Notes under the pieces: generated by a model | Databases searched by the model: none | Told to the model about the DNA's origin: nothing | Seen by the model: the letters and a program-made list of their open reading frames with translations, nothing else | In this document: positions 52,505 through 62,094 of the stretch, piece by piece | How the letters are laid out: each line of letters begins with the position of its first letter | How positions within the stretch are numbered: position 1 is the stretch's first letter | Assembly (NCBI GenBank): GCA_022793875.1 | Contig: JAAWDR010000012.1 | Span: 39,137 to 103,136 of the forward strand | Length of the DNA stretch: 64,000 bases | From: Clostridia bacterium | GTDB lineage: Bacteria; Bacillota; Clostridia; TANB77; CAG-508 | Direction of reading: 5' to 3' | Position numbers and translations under genes: made by a program

Positions 52505-53799
52505 ATGAAAATATTAATGTTAACATGGGAATATCCACCAAGAGTAGTAGGAGGAATAGCAAGAGTAGTATATGACTTATCAAAAACTTTAATAAAAGAT
52601 GGACATGAAGTAACAGTAGTAACATATAAAGAAGGAGACACTCCAGCATTTGAAGATGATAAAGGAGTAAAAGTATATAGAGTTGAAAATTATATGATAA
52701 ATCCAAATAACTTTATAGACTGGATAATGCAAATGAACTTTAACTTGGTAGCGAAAGCAAATGAAATAATATCAAAAGAAGGCAAATTTGATGTGATACA
52801 TGCACACGACTGGTTAGTAGCATATGCAGCAAAAACATTAAAAAATTCATATAATATTCCAATAATAGCAACAATACATGCAACAGAAGCAGGAAGAAAC
52901 AGTGGAATACATGATGAAACACAAAGATATATAAACGATACAGAATGGATGTTAACATATGAAGCTTCAGAAGTAATAGTAAATAGTAATTATATGAAAA
53001 ATGAGCTACAAAGATTGTTTGGATTACCATATGAAAAAATAAACGTAATACCAAATGGAGTAAATATGACATTATTTAATGGAATAGAAAGAGATTACAA
53101 TTTTAGAAGAAAATTTGCAATGGACAATGAAAAAATTATACTATTTATGGGAAGACTAGTATATGAAAAAGGAATACAACATTTAATAGCTGCAATGCCT
53201 AAAATATTAAATGGATATCATGATGCAAAATTAGTAATATGCCGGAAAAGGTGGAATGATGGACGAATTAAAAGCACAAGTAAATGCATTACGGTATATC
53301 ACAAAAAGTATATTTTGCAGGATATATGAATGGAAAAGATGTACAAAAAATGTATAAAGCAGCAGATATATCAGTATTCCCAAGCACATATGAACCATTT
53401 GGAATAGTAGCATTAGAAGCAATGTTATCAGAAAATCCAGTAGTAGTATCAGATATAGGAGGACTAAATGAAATAGTGCAACATAGAGAAAATGGAATGA
53501 AAACATATTGTGGAAATGCAAATTCAATAGCTGACAGTATATTAGAATTATTATATGACCATAAATTATGTTCAGAAATAACAAAAAAAGCAAAAAATAA
53601 AGTAAGAAATGAATATAATTGGAGCAAAATATCACAAGACACATATTTTGCATATCAAAAAGCAGTATGTCAATCAATGGCAGAAAAACAAAAAAGAGAA
53701 ATTGAACAAGAAAGAGCAAATAAAACTAAAAAAGCAAAAAATACAGAAAAAGAAATTTCAAACTTATTAGCATTTAAAAAACGTAATGCATATGCATAA
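52505..53799 (+). CDS. GT4-family glycosyltransferase, needing two +1 shifts at CGG
   Basis: MKILMLTWEYPPRVVGGIARVVYDLSK...LVI-C-GKGGMMDELKAQVNAL-GISQKVYFAGYMNGKDVQKMYKAADISVFPSTYEPFGIVALEAM; C at 53243 and 53292 skipped. Confidence 0.92.
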
Positions 53800-54036
53800 T
53801 TAAGATAGATGTTTGAACAAAACAAGTTATAGATATCTTATGTAAATGAGTGATAGTGAATTTGTAAACCTTATAATGATAGACATATCTTTAAGTCAGC
53901 TGTTAAGCTTTGCTTGATGCAGCTGACTTATTAAAATAGAAAAAATATGAATTAAACAATAAATTTAATAAAAAAACAAAAATTCTACAAATTTAGCATA
54001 AGATAAGTGCTATAACTAATAAAGAACTAAAATAAA

Positions 54037-54090
54037 TGGGTCTCAAATGGACAAAAATGTCCAGAGAGAAACGTTCCTTTTGGACAGAGA
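54037..54090 (+). repeat. GTCCC/GGGAC element, degenerate copy 3
   Basis: atgggtctcaaatggacaaaaatgtccagagagaaacgttccttttggacag. Confidence 0.6.
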
Positions 54091-54109
54091 AAATAAGAGA
54101 GGGTATAAA

Positions 54110-55093
54110 ATGGAGAAAAGTAATATAGCTAAAAAACAAAGTAGTGTTCCAAATGGGACAGAAATGTCCCAAAAAGAAACGTCCCCAATGGGACATTTTA
54201 AATCAGGATTTGTAACAATAGTAGGAAGAACAAATGTGGGAAAATCGACACTAATAAACTTATTAGTAGGAGAAAAAGTAGCAGCAATAGCAAATAAAGT
54301 ACAAACAACGAGAACAGCAATAAAAGGAATAGTAAACAGAGAAAATTCACAAATAATATTTACAGATACACCAGGAATACATAAGCCAAAACACAAACTA
54401 AATCAAACAATGGTAGAAACATCTTTTACAATGATACCAGAATCAGATATAGTATTATTTATAATAGAAGCTACAAGTGAAGATATTGGAAAAGGCGACA
54501 GAATGATATTAGATAAAATAAAAGAATTTAATAGAAAAACAATATTAATAATTAACAAGATTGATTTAATAAAAAGAGAAAAATTATTAAATTTAATTGA
54601 TATTTATAGTAAAGAATATAATTTTGAAACAGTTATTCCTATATCAGCAAATCAAGAAAAATATAAAGATATCATTTTAGACGAAATAGAAAAGCACTTA
54701 AAACCAGGACCTGCATATTATGATATAGAAGAGTATACAGATCAGACAATGAGACAACTTGCAGAAGAGACAATTCGTGAAAAGGCATTAAAACTTTTAG
54801 AAGATGAAGTACCACACGGAATTTTTATCGAAGTTGAAAAAATGAGTTTGAGAAAAAATAAACAAGATGAAGATATTTATGATATAGAAGCTACAATTTA
54901 TTGCTTAAGAGATTCTCATAAGGGAATAATAATAGGAAAGAATGGTGAAATGCTAAAAAGAATTGGTAGAGCTGCTAGAATTGATATGGAGCAAAATTTT
55001 GGAGTGAAAGTTAATTTAAAAACATGGGTAAAAGTTAAGCAAGATTGGATTGATAATGATTCTATTGTTAATGGGAAGTTTAAAATTAAATAA
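54110..55093 (+). CDS. era: GTPase Era
   Basis: FVTIVGRTNVGKSTLINLLVGEK; FTDTPGIHKPKHKLNQTMV; KH domain IIIGKNGEMLKRIGRAAR. Confidence 0.96.
   Translation: MEKSNIAKKQSSVPNGTEMSQKETSPMGHFKSGFVTIVGRTNVGKSTLINLLVGEKVAAIANKVQTTRTAIKGIVNRENSQIIFTDTPGIHKPKHKLNQTMVETSFTMIPESDIVLFIIEATSEDIGKGDRMILDKIKEFNRKTILIINKIDLIKREKLLNLIDIYSKEYNFETVIPISANQEKYKDIILDEIEKHLKPGPAYYDIEEYTDQTMRQLAEETIREKALKLLEDEVPHGIFIEVEKMSLRKNKQDEDIYDIEATIYCLRDSHKGIIIGKNGEMLKRIGRAARIDMEQNFGVKVNLKTWVKVKQDWIDNDSIVNGKFKIK
54143..54196 (+). repeat. GTCCC/GGGAC element, copy 4, inside the era N-terminal coding sequence
   Basis: agtgttccaaatgggacagaaatgtcccaaaaagaaacgtccccaatgggacat. Confidence 0.8.
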
Positions 55094-55179
55094 CTTTAAT
55101 ATTATGATAAAATGAATAAAAAATGAAAAAATGCAAATGATAAATTAAAGGTAAAACTTTAAGAATGGAGATGAAGCGT

Positions 55180-55320
55180 ATGATTAAAGAAATAGCATGG
55201 GATGCATTTAAAAATACAGGAGATATAAATACTTTTTTAGAATATAAGCAAATAGAAAATTTAGAAAAAGGTATAAAGGAAATACAAGATATACAGAAAA
55301 TCACTAATATGAATGTTTAA
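55180..55320 (+). CDS. yqzL: YqzL-like small protein, 46 aa
   Basis: MIKEIAWDAFKNTGDINTFLEYKQIENLEKG... between era and recO; absent from the plus-strand ORF track. Confidence 0.75.
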   Translation: MIKEIAWDAFKNTGDINTFLEYKQIENLEKGIKEIQDIQKITNMNV

Positions 55321-55349
55321 CAAATTAGAATAACAAGGAATGAAACAAT

Positions 55350-56078
55350 ATGGCAAGTATAAAATTAAATGGAATAGTAATTGCAGAAAATAATATGGGT
55401 GATTATGATAAAATGCTTACAATATTAACACCAAATTATGGCAAAATATCTTGTGTAGCTAAAGGGGCACGAAGACAGCAAAGTGCTCTTTTGGCTGGAA
55501 CGCAATTGTTTTGCTTTGGTGAATATTTAATGTATAAAGGAACAAATACATATCATATGAATTCGTGTGAGACAATAGAAATATTTTACAATTTAAGAAC
55601 AGACTTAGATAAATTAAAATATGCTATACATATAAATAAAATAATTCAAGATGTAACAGAAGAGAACGAAAACTGTTACAAAATTTTACAACTATTTTTA
55701 AATACATTATATGCTATATCTGAAACAGACAAAGATAAAGATTTTATATTAAGTGTATTTAAACTTAGACTTCTTTGCATTTTAGGATTTACTCCTAGAC
55801 TTTTAAAATGTACAAGTTGTGAAGAAGAGCAAGACTTGAATAAATTTAGTATAAGAGATAATGGATTTAAATGTGAAGCATGTGGAAGACAGGACAAATC
55901 GTGTATTGATATGAGTGAAAGTACAAAAAATGCTATAAAATATGTTGTTTCTGCACCTCCAAAAAAAGTTTATTCTTTTAGCTTAAAAGATGAAGGATTA
56001 AAAGAATTTGAATTAATAACTAAAATTTATTTTAATGAAAAATTAGAAAAAGAATATAAATTAGAAGATTTATTTTAA
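55350..56078 (+). CDS. recO: DNA repair protein RecO
   Basis: GIVIAENNMGDYDKMLTILTPNYGKISCVAKGARR; zinc motif CTSCEEE...CEACG. Confidence 0.94.
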   Translation: MASIKLNGIVIAENNMGDYDKMLTILTPNYGKISCVAKGARRQQSALLAGTQLFCFGEYLMYKGTNTYHMNSCETIEIFYNLRTDLDKLKYAIHINKIIQDVTEENENCYKILQLFLNTLYAISETDKDKDFILSVFKLRLLCILGFTPRLLKCTSCEEEQDLNKFSIRDNGFKCEACGRQDKSCIDMSESTKNAIKYVVSAPPKKVYSFSLKDEGLKEFELITKIYFNEKLEKEYKLEDLF

Positions 56079-56242
56079 AAAACACTTGCAAAAAAAAATA
56101 ATAATATATATAATAAGCTCAAATAGATATCTTAATTTAAAATATAAAAACAGAAGCAGAGTGAGCGATTTGCAAACTTAAAAATTTGAAAAATTTTTAA
56201 GTTGCGATGAGCGAAGCAACGCTTCGCGAAAGGAAGGAATTT

Positions 56243-56770
56243 ATGAAAGTAAAAATTATAGGAAAAGAACTAAAGGTAACAGAAGCATTAAATGACTATG
56301 TAGAAAAAAAATTAGACAGAATCGATAAATATTTTGAAAATGCAGAAGCAGACGTTACTTTAAAAACAGAAAAAAATGAACAAACAGCTGAAATTTGTAT
56401 TATGGCAAATGGAGAAAAATATAGAGCTGTTACAGAAGACAAAGATATGTATGCATCAATTGATAAAGATATAGACATATTAGAAGGACAAATAAGAAAA
56501 ACAAAAACAAAAAGAGAAAAAATGATGAAAGATGCAAGTATTAGAACAATGGAAGTTCAAAAAGATGTTATAGCAGAGATATCTAATGAAATTATAAAAA
56601 CATCTTATTATGAAATAAAACCAATTACACCTGAAGATGCTGTATTAGAATTACAAGCACATCCAACACATAATTTCTTAGCATTTATAAATGTTGAAAC
56701 AGGAAAAGTAAATGTAATACATAAATTAAAAGATGGAAAAAATTATGGTTTAGTAGAACCAGAAGCATAA
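56243..56770 (+). CDS. hpf: ribosome hibernation promoting factor, long form
   Basis: MKVKIIGKELKVTEALNDYVEKKLDRIDKYF; C-terminal FLAFINVETGKVNVIHKLKDGKNYGLVEPE. Confidence 0.95.
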   Translation: MKVKIIGKELKVTEALNDYVEKKLDRIDKYFENAEADVTLKTEKNEQTAEICIMANGEKYRAVTEDKDMYASIDKDIDILEGQIRKTKTKREKMMKDASIRTMEVQKDVIAEISNEIIKTSYYEIKPITPEDAVLELQAHPTHNFLAFINVETGKVNVIHKLKDGKNYGLVEPEA

Positions 56771-56889
56771 GTGTATAATGAAAAAGGGAAAATTATTTTT
56801 CTCTTTTTTATTTTTTCTATTGATAAAAATTATATGTTGTGTTATAAAAAATAATAGGAAAGTTTATACTATAGAAAAAAGGTGATAAA

Positions 56890-58551
56890 ATGAAAATAAT
56901 GAGAAAATCTAAAGAAGAAAAAGGAGCAATAACATTATTTGTATTAATAAGTATGTTATTTTTTATAATTGTATTAGTTGGTATATATATAGGGACAAGC
57001 CATAGGACTCAAAAACAACAAAGTGAAATAGAAAAAATACAAAAAGAATATGAAACAACAGATGTTGACGAATTATATAACAATTTATATAGAGATGAGG
57101 GTGTTTATGCTAAATTATATTCATATAAAGATGGGACAGAAGGATATGTATTAGAATTATGTAGTGATGTTAATTATGTCGATAGAACTCTTAATTTGGT
57201 GAATGATTACAATAATGAAAATATTGCAAATAAAACATATGGTAGTTACAATCAAATACTTTGGAGTAATTCTAGAAAAGAAATTGTAAGTGTAAAAGTG
57301 ATTGATGAAATTTCACCAATCGATATAAATTATTATTTTTATGAATGTCAAAACTTAAAAAATATAGATGGATTAAAGAAATTAGATACATCAGAAGTAA
57401 CAAGTATGAGATATATGTTTTATTTGTGTGAAAAATTAGAAAATATAGATGTAAGTAGATTTGATACTTCAAAAGTAATTTATATGAAAGGAATGTTTTG
57501 GGGATGTAATAGTGTGACAAATTTAGATGTATCTGGATTTAATACAACAAATGTAATAGATATGCAGTATATGTTTTATGAATGTGGTAATTTGAATAGT
57601 GTAGATGTAAGTAGATTTGATACTTCAAAAGTAATTTATATGAAAGGAATGTTTTGGGGATGTAGTAATTTGAATAGTGTAGATGTAAGCAAATTTGATA
57701 CATCAAATGTAACTGATATGCAAGGTATGTTTAGTATGTGTAGTAGTTTGGAAAATTTAGATGTAAGCAAATTTGATACATCAAATGTAACTGATATGCA
57801 AATTATGTTTTATAGATGTAGTAATTTGAAAAGTTTAGATGTAAGTAAATTTGATACATCAAATGTAACTAATATGGATTCAATGTTTAGTGGATGTCAA
57901 AACTTAATAAATTTAGATGTAAGCAACTTTAATACACAAAATGTAACAAATATGAAAGGAATGTTTTTTGATTGCAATAAATTAGAAAATTTAAATTTAA
58001 GTAATTTTGATACAAGTAAAGTAACAAATATGCAGGAAATGTTTTATAGATGTAATAGTTTGATAAGTTTAAATATAAGTAATTTTAATACAATTAATGT
58101 TACAAATATGTTGGGAATGTTTCATCAATGTTTAAAATTGACAGAATTAAACGTAAGTAGTTTTGATACGCAAAATGTAACTAATATGGGATGGATGTTT
58201 ACTAGTTGTGAGAAATTAACTGATATAGATGTGAGTGGATTTGATACAAGCAATGTAACTAATATGGGAAAAATGTTTGCAAATTGTACTAGTTTAGCAA
58301 ATATAAGTTTAAGTAATTTTAATACAAGTAAAGTAACTGATATGAGTAGAATGTTTATAGCAAATTATAATTTAGAAATACTAGATTTAAGTAGCTTTAA
58401 TACATCAAATGTAGTAGATATGAGTGAAATATTCAAAGATAGTTTAAAATTAACGAAAGTTCAAGTAAATTCTTCAAAGTGGGTAACAACTCAAGCAAAT
58501 GTAACAGATATGTTTAAAAATTGTGGCGTATCAGAAGTGATCTTTATATAA
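56890..58551 (+). CDS. BspA/DUF285-type leucine-rich surface protein with pilin-like N-terminal TM
   Basis: EKGAITLFVLISMLFFIIVLVGIYIG; many LDVSKFDTSNVTDMQGMFSMC units. Confidence 0.9.
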   Translation: MKIMRKSKEEKGAITLFVLISMLFFIIVLVGIYIGTSHRTQKQQSEIEKIQKEYETTDVDELYNNLYRDEGVYAKLYSYKDGTEGYVLELCSDVNYVDRTLNLVNDYNNENIANKTYGSYNQILWSNSRKEIVSVKVIDEISPIDINYYFYECQNLKNIDGLKKLDTSEVTSMRYMFYLCEKLENIDVSRFDTSKVIYMKGMFWGCNSVTNLDVSGFNTTNVIDMQYMFYECGNLNSVDVSRFDTSKVIYMKGMFWGCSNLNSVDVSKFDTSNVTDMQGMFSMCSSLENLDVSKFDTSNVTDMQIMFYRCSNLKSLDVSKFDTSNVTNMDSMFSGCQNLINLDVSNFNTQNVTNMKGMFFDCNKLENLNLSNFDTSKVTNMQEMFYRCNSLISLNISNFNTINVTNMLGMFHQCLKLTELNVSSFDTQNVTNMGWMFTSCEKLTDIDVSGFDTSNVTNMGKMFANCTSLANISLSNFNTSKVTDMSRMFIANYNLEILDLSSFNTSNVVDMSEIFKDSLKLTKVQVNSSKWVTTQANVTDMFKNCGVSEVIFI

Positions 58552-58555
58552 AATA

Positions 58556-58585
58556 AAAGGCAGGAAATCAAATCCTGCCTTTATT
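58556..58585. terminator. bidirectional terminator
   Basis: AAAGGCAGGA-aatcaaa-TCCTGCCTTT. Confidence 0.8.
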
Positions 58586-58675
58586 ATGTAATAAAAACAA
58601 AATTTAACTTTCTACCTTCAATCATAAAGAAATAAAATCTGTCAGTCTATCAAAAAATGATTACTAATAGTAAAA

Positions 58676-58873
58676 CTATTTCATGTTATTTTCAACTTGT
58701 TGAATCATTTTTTTAACCATGTTACCACCTATTCTACCAGCATCTCTAGCAGATATATCTCCGTTGTATCCATCTTTTAAATTAACACCAACTTCACTAG
58801 CTACTTCATATTTGAATTTATCTAAAGCAGTCATAGCTTCTGGAACTAATTTTTTGTTTGAACTGTTTGCCAT
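58676..58873 (-). CDS. alpha/beta-type small acid-soluble spore protein
   Basis: NKKLVPEAMTALDKFKYEVASEVGVNLKDGYNGDISARDAGRIGGNMVKKMI. Confidence 0.97.
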   Translation of the reverse strand: MANSSNKKLVPEAMTALDKFKYEVASEVGVNLKDGYNGDISARDAGRIGGNMVKKMIQQVENNMK

Positions 58874-59168
58874 TGTTTTCACCTCCTGCAAATTACATTT
58901 CTAGAAAAAAACATATTTGCTTTTTCTAATACTATCATTTGCAAAATTCAAAATAATAAACAGGAAATTTTTAGAAATTTTTAATTTAAGTTTCTTTTTT
59001 ACAATATAGTATTTAGAAGAAAAATATATATTTAAAAGTTTCATTCTACAAGATGTTGAATATATATTTCTTCAATAATTAATTTTGTACTTAATATAAA
59101 AAACGAAACTTAAAAAAATTGAAAAAAATTTTTATTTGTGTTATAAATAAAAGGTAGAAAAAAGTAAT

Positions 59169-59227
59169 ATGTGTCCCCGATGGGACAAAATGTCCCAAAA
59201 AGAAACGTCCCCAATGGGACATGGAGG
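59169..59227 (+). repeat. GTCCC/GGGAC element, copy 5 (upstream of HAD hydrolase)
   Basis: atgtgtccccgatgggacaaaatgtcccaaaaagaaacgtccccaatgggacatggagg. Confidence 0.85.
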
Positions 59228-59234
59228 TAATAAA

Positions 59235-60104
59235 ATGTATAAATTAGTAACAGTAGATTTAGATGGAACAATGTTGACAAGAAGAGGAATTATAACAGAA
59301 GGCACAAAAAATGCAATAAAAAATACAATGGAAAAAGGAATTGATGTAATTATAGCATCTGGAAGGCCAATAGACTCAATAAAAACAATAGCAAAAGAAA
59401 TTGGTTCTAAAAATTATTTTATAGCAGGAAATGGTGCTTTGATTTATGATATCAAAAAAGATGAAGTTATATATGAAAAAATATTAGACAAAAAGAAAGT
59501 TTTAGAAATAGCAGAAATATGCGAAAAAAACAATATTACATATAATATATATACTCAAAAAACTATTATAGCAGATAAATTAAAATATAATGTTTTATAT
59601 TATTATAAAGAAAATCTAAACAAGAAAGAAGAATTAAAAACTAATATTACAATAGTAAATAATATAAAAGAATATGTAGAAAAGTCTGAAAATGAAAAAT
59701 TTTTGAAAATAACAATCTGTGATGAAAGTAAATTAATATTTAACTCTATAATAAAAAAAATAAATGCAATTTCAGGTGTGAAAGCAATGGATGTATATCA
59801 TGCTACAAGAAAGACTATAAAACAAGGAACAGAGGATGTAAATATAGAATATTATTATACAGAAATTTCATTAAAAGATGTTGATAAATGGGATGCAATA
59901 AAGTATTTATTAAATAAATTAAATATAAATGAAAATGAAATAGTTTCTATTGGTGATAATATAAATGATAAAGAAATGATTGAAAATGCAGGATTAGGAG
60001 TTGCAATGGGACAAAGTATGCCAGAAATTAAACGAATAGCAGATTATGTGACAAATGATAATGAAAATGAAGGTGTTAAAAATGTACTAGAAATCTATTG
60101 CTGA
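59235..60104 (+). CDS. Cof-type HAD hydrolase
   Basis: VTVDLDGTMLTRRG; IIASGRP; IGDNINDKEMIENAGLGVAMG. Confidence 0.94.
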   Translation: MYKLVTVDLDGTMLTRRGIITEGTKNAIKNTMEKGIDVIIASGRPIDSIKTIAKEIGSKNYFIAGNGALIYDIKKDEVIYEKILDKKKVLEIAEICEKNNITYNIYTQKTIIADKLKYNVLYYYKENLNKKEELKTNITIVNNIKEYVEKSENEKFLKITICDESKLIFNSIIKKINAISGVKAMDVYHATRKTIKQGTEDVNIEYYYTEISLKDVDKWDAIKYLLNKLNINENEIVSIGDNINDKEMIENAGLGVAMGQSMPEIKRIADYVTNDNENEGVKNVLEIYC

Positions 60105-60246
60105 AATTTCGCAGTCAGATTTCCTTGTAAAAAATATTACAATAATATTACAACAATATTAACTTTTTATTACAAAGGATGTATTTTGTTGATTTAGGTA
60201 TTAATTTGATGTAAAATATATTATAGAGATTTAATAAAAGGAGGAA

Positions 60247-61338
60247 TTGGTGATGGCAACAAATCCAATGCAAAGAAAAGCAAGAAATTCATTTTTATTA
60301 GGAGTATTAGTTACATTATTAATAGCAACATTAGTAATATCATTATTATTAATACAACTAAAAAATTATAAAGAAAAAGAGGCAGAAGAACATGCAAATA
60401 GTGTAAGAGTATGGGTCTTAGGTCAAAATGTAATATCTGGACAAGTAATAACAACAGATATGTTGACAGAACAAGTTATAAATAAAAATTTAGTACCAAG
60501 TAATGCAATAGGAGATATGACTATACTATCAAATTATGCATTAACAGATAAAGAAGGAAATGATGTTATAACAGAATATAAAAATAATGTAGGAACATTA
60601 TATTTGTCTAGAAATGGTGTTAAAGATGAACTAAAAATAGAAGATGCAACAGGAAGTTATTACATAGAAAAAAATGGTAATAAAGAATATATAGAATTAT
60701 CAGAAAGTCCTATAATAGCAAAAGTTGATATGTATATGAATAGTATTATTACATTAGATCTGATTTGTAAATCAGATGAAAAAACAACTAATGATTTAAG
60801 AAAAATGGAATATAATGTATTAGTATTACCAACACAATTAGAAACAGGAAAATATGTTGATGTAAGATTATCATTGCCATCTGGACAAGATTATATAGTA
60901 GTTTCTAAAAAACAAGTAGAAATACCACAAGTTAATGGAATTGGTTCTGATGATACAATTTGGTTGAAATTAACAGAAGCTGAAATAATCACATTAAATA
61001 ATGCTATAGTAGAAGCTGCTAGAATTCCAGCAACAAAATTACATGTTGTAGAATATGTAGAAGCAGGAATTCAAGAAGCATCAACACCAACTTATATACC
61101 AACAAGAGATGTAATGCAATCAATATTGGATAACCCAAATATAATAAATGAATCAAAACAAATATTGAGAGATAGATATGAAAGAAATAATGAACAAATA
61201 AGAAATAATGTTATTAATCCTTTAATTAATAATAGTGGAGAAGAAGGAGAAAGTAATTTAAAAGAAAAAATAGACCAAAGTATATCAAATTCTAAAGAAA
61301 GTAGACAAGAATATTTAAGCTCTTTAGAAAGAAAGTAG
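60247..61338 (+). CDS. CpaB/SAF-like pilus assembly protein
   Basis: N-terminal TM, VWVLGQNVISGQVITTDMLTEQVINKNLVPSNAI; position before ParA-like and CpaF-like genes. Confidence 0.7.
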   Translation: MVMATNPMQRKARNSFLLGVLVTLLIATLVISLLLIQLKNYKEKEAEEHANSVRVWVLGQNVISGQVITTDMLTEQVINKNLVPSNAIGDMTILSNYALTDKEGNDVITEYKNNVGTLYLSRNGVKDELKIEDATGSYYIEKNGNKEYIELSESPIIAKVDMYMNSIITLDLICKSDEKTTNDLRKMEYNVLVLPTQLETGKYVDVRLSLPSGQDYIVVSKKQVEIPQVNGIGSDDTIWLKLTEAEIITLNNAIVEAARIPATKLHVVEYVEAGIQEASTPTYIPTRDVMQSILDNPNIINESKQILRDRYERNNEQIRNNVINPLINNSGEEGESNLKEKIDQSISNSKESRQEYLSSLERK

Positions 61339-61360
61339 ACAAGAATATTTAAGCTCTTTA
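61297..61360 (+). repeat. 34-nt direct tandem duplication
   Basis: gaaagtagacaagaatatttaagctcttta at 61297 and again at 61331. Confidence 0.9.
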
Positions 61361-61400
61361 GCAGGAGAAGATTATTAAAAATTAAGAAGGAGAGTTATAT

Positions 61401-62093
61401 ATGAAAACAATAGGATTTATAGGAATATATGATAAAACAGATATGTTATTAAATATTGCTAAAATATTAACAATAATTGGAAAAAAAGTGTTGATAATTG
61501 ATACAACAACAAACCAAAAGGCTAGATATATAGTTCCAGCAATAAATCCAACAGTGTCATATGTAACCTCTTTTGAAGATATAGATATAGCTGTAGGATT
61601 TAACAACCTAGAAGAAATAAAAAAATATATAGGAGTAAATGAAGAGTTACCATATGATTTTTTATTAATTGATGCTGATAAACAAAAAGAAATTAAAGAA
61701 TATAATCTTTATTCAGCATACAAAAACTATTTTGTAACATCATTTGATATATATTCATTAAAAAGAGGAATAGAAATTTTAAATGAATTGGAAACGACTC
61801 TTAATTTAACAAAAATATTATTTGCTAGAGAAATTTTGAAAGAAGAGAATGATTATTTAGATTATATTTCGTTAGGATATAAGATTATTTGGGATGAAGA
61901 AAGAATATATTTTCCAATAGAAAATGGAGATTTAAGTGTAATTGCTGAAAATCAAAGAGTACAAAAAATAAAATTTAAAAGATTAAGTGTACAATATAAA
62001 GATAGTTTAGGATTTATTGTACAACAAATCTTAGAAAACGAAAGTGAATCAAATATAAGAAAAGTTATAAAAATGATAGAAAGAGGAGTATAA
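61401..62093 (+). CDS. ParA/MinD-like protein, degenerate, pilus cluster
   Basis: KTIGFIGIYDKTDMLLNIAKILTIIGKKVLIID; lacks a clear Walker A. Confidence 0.6.
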   Translation: MKTIGFIGIYDKTDMLLNIAKILTIIGKKVLIIDTTTNQKARYIVPAINPTVSYVTSFEDIDIAVGFNNLEEIKKYIGVNEELPYDFLLIDADKQKEIKEYNLYSAYKNYFVTSFDIYSLKRGIEILNELETTLNLTKILFAREILKEENDYLDYISLGYKIIWDEERIYFPIENGDLSVIAENQRVQKIKFKRLSVQYKDSLGFIVQQILENESESNIRKVIKMIERGV

Positions 62094-62094
62094 T

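Noticed and set aside
57360-58450. Regular repeats as CRISPR or satellite DNA
   Set aside because: They are DUF285/BspA protein repeats in one open frame.
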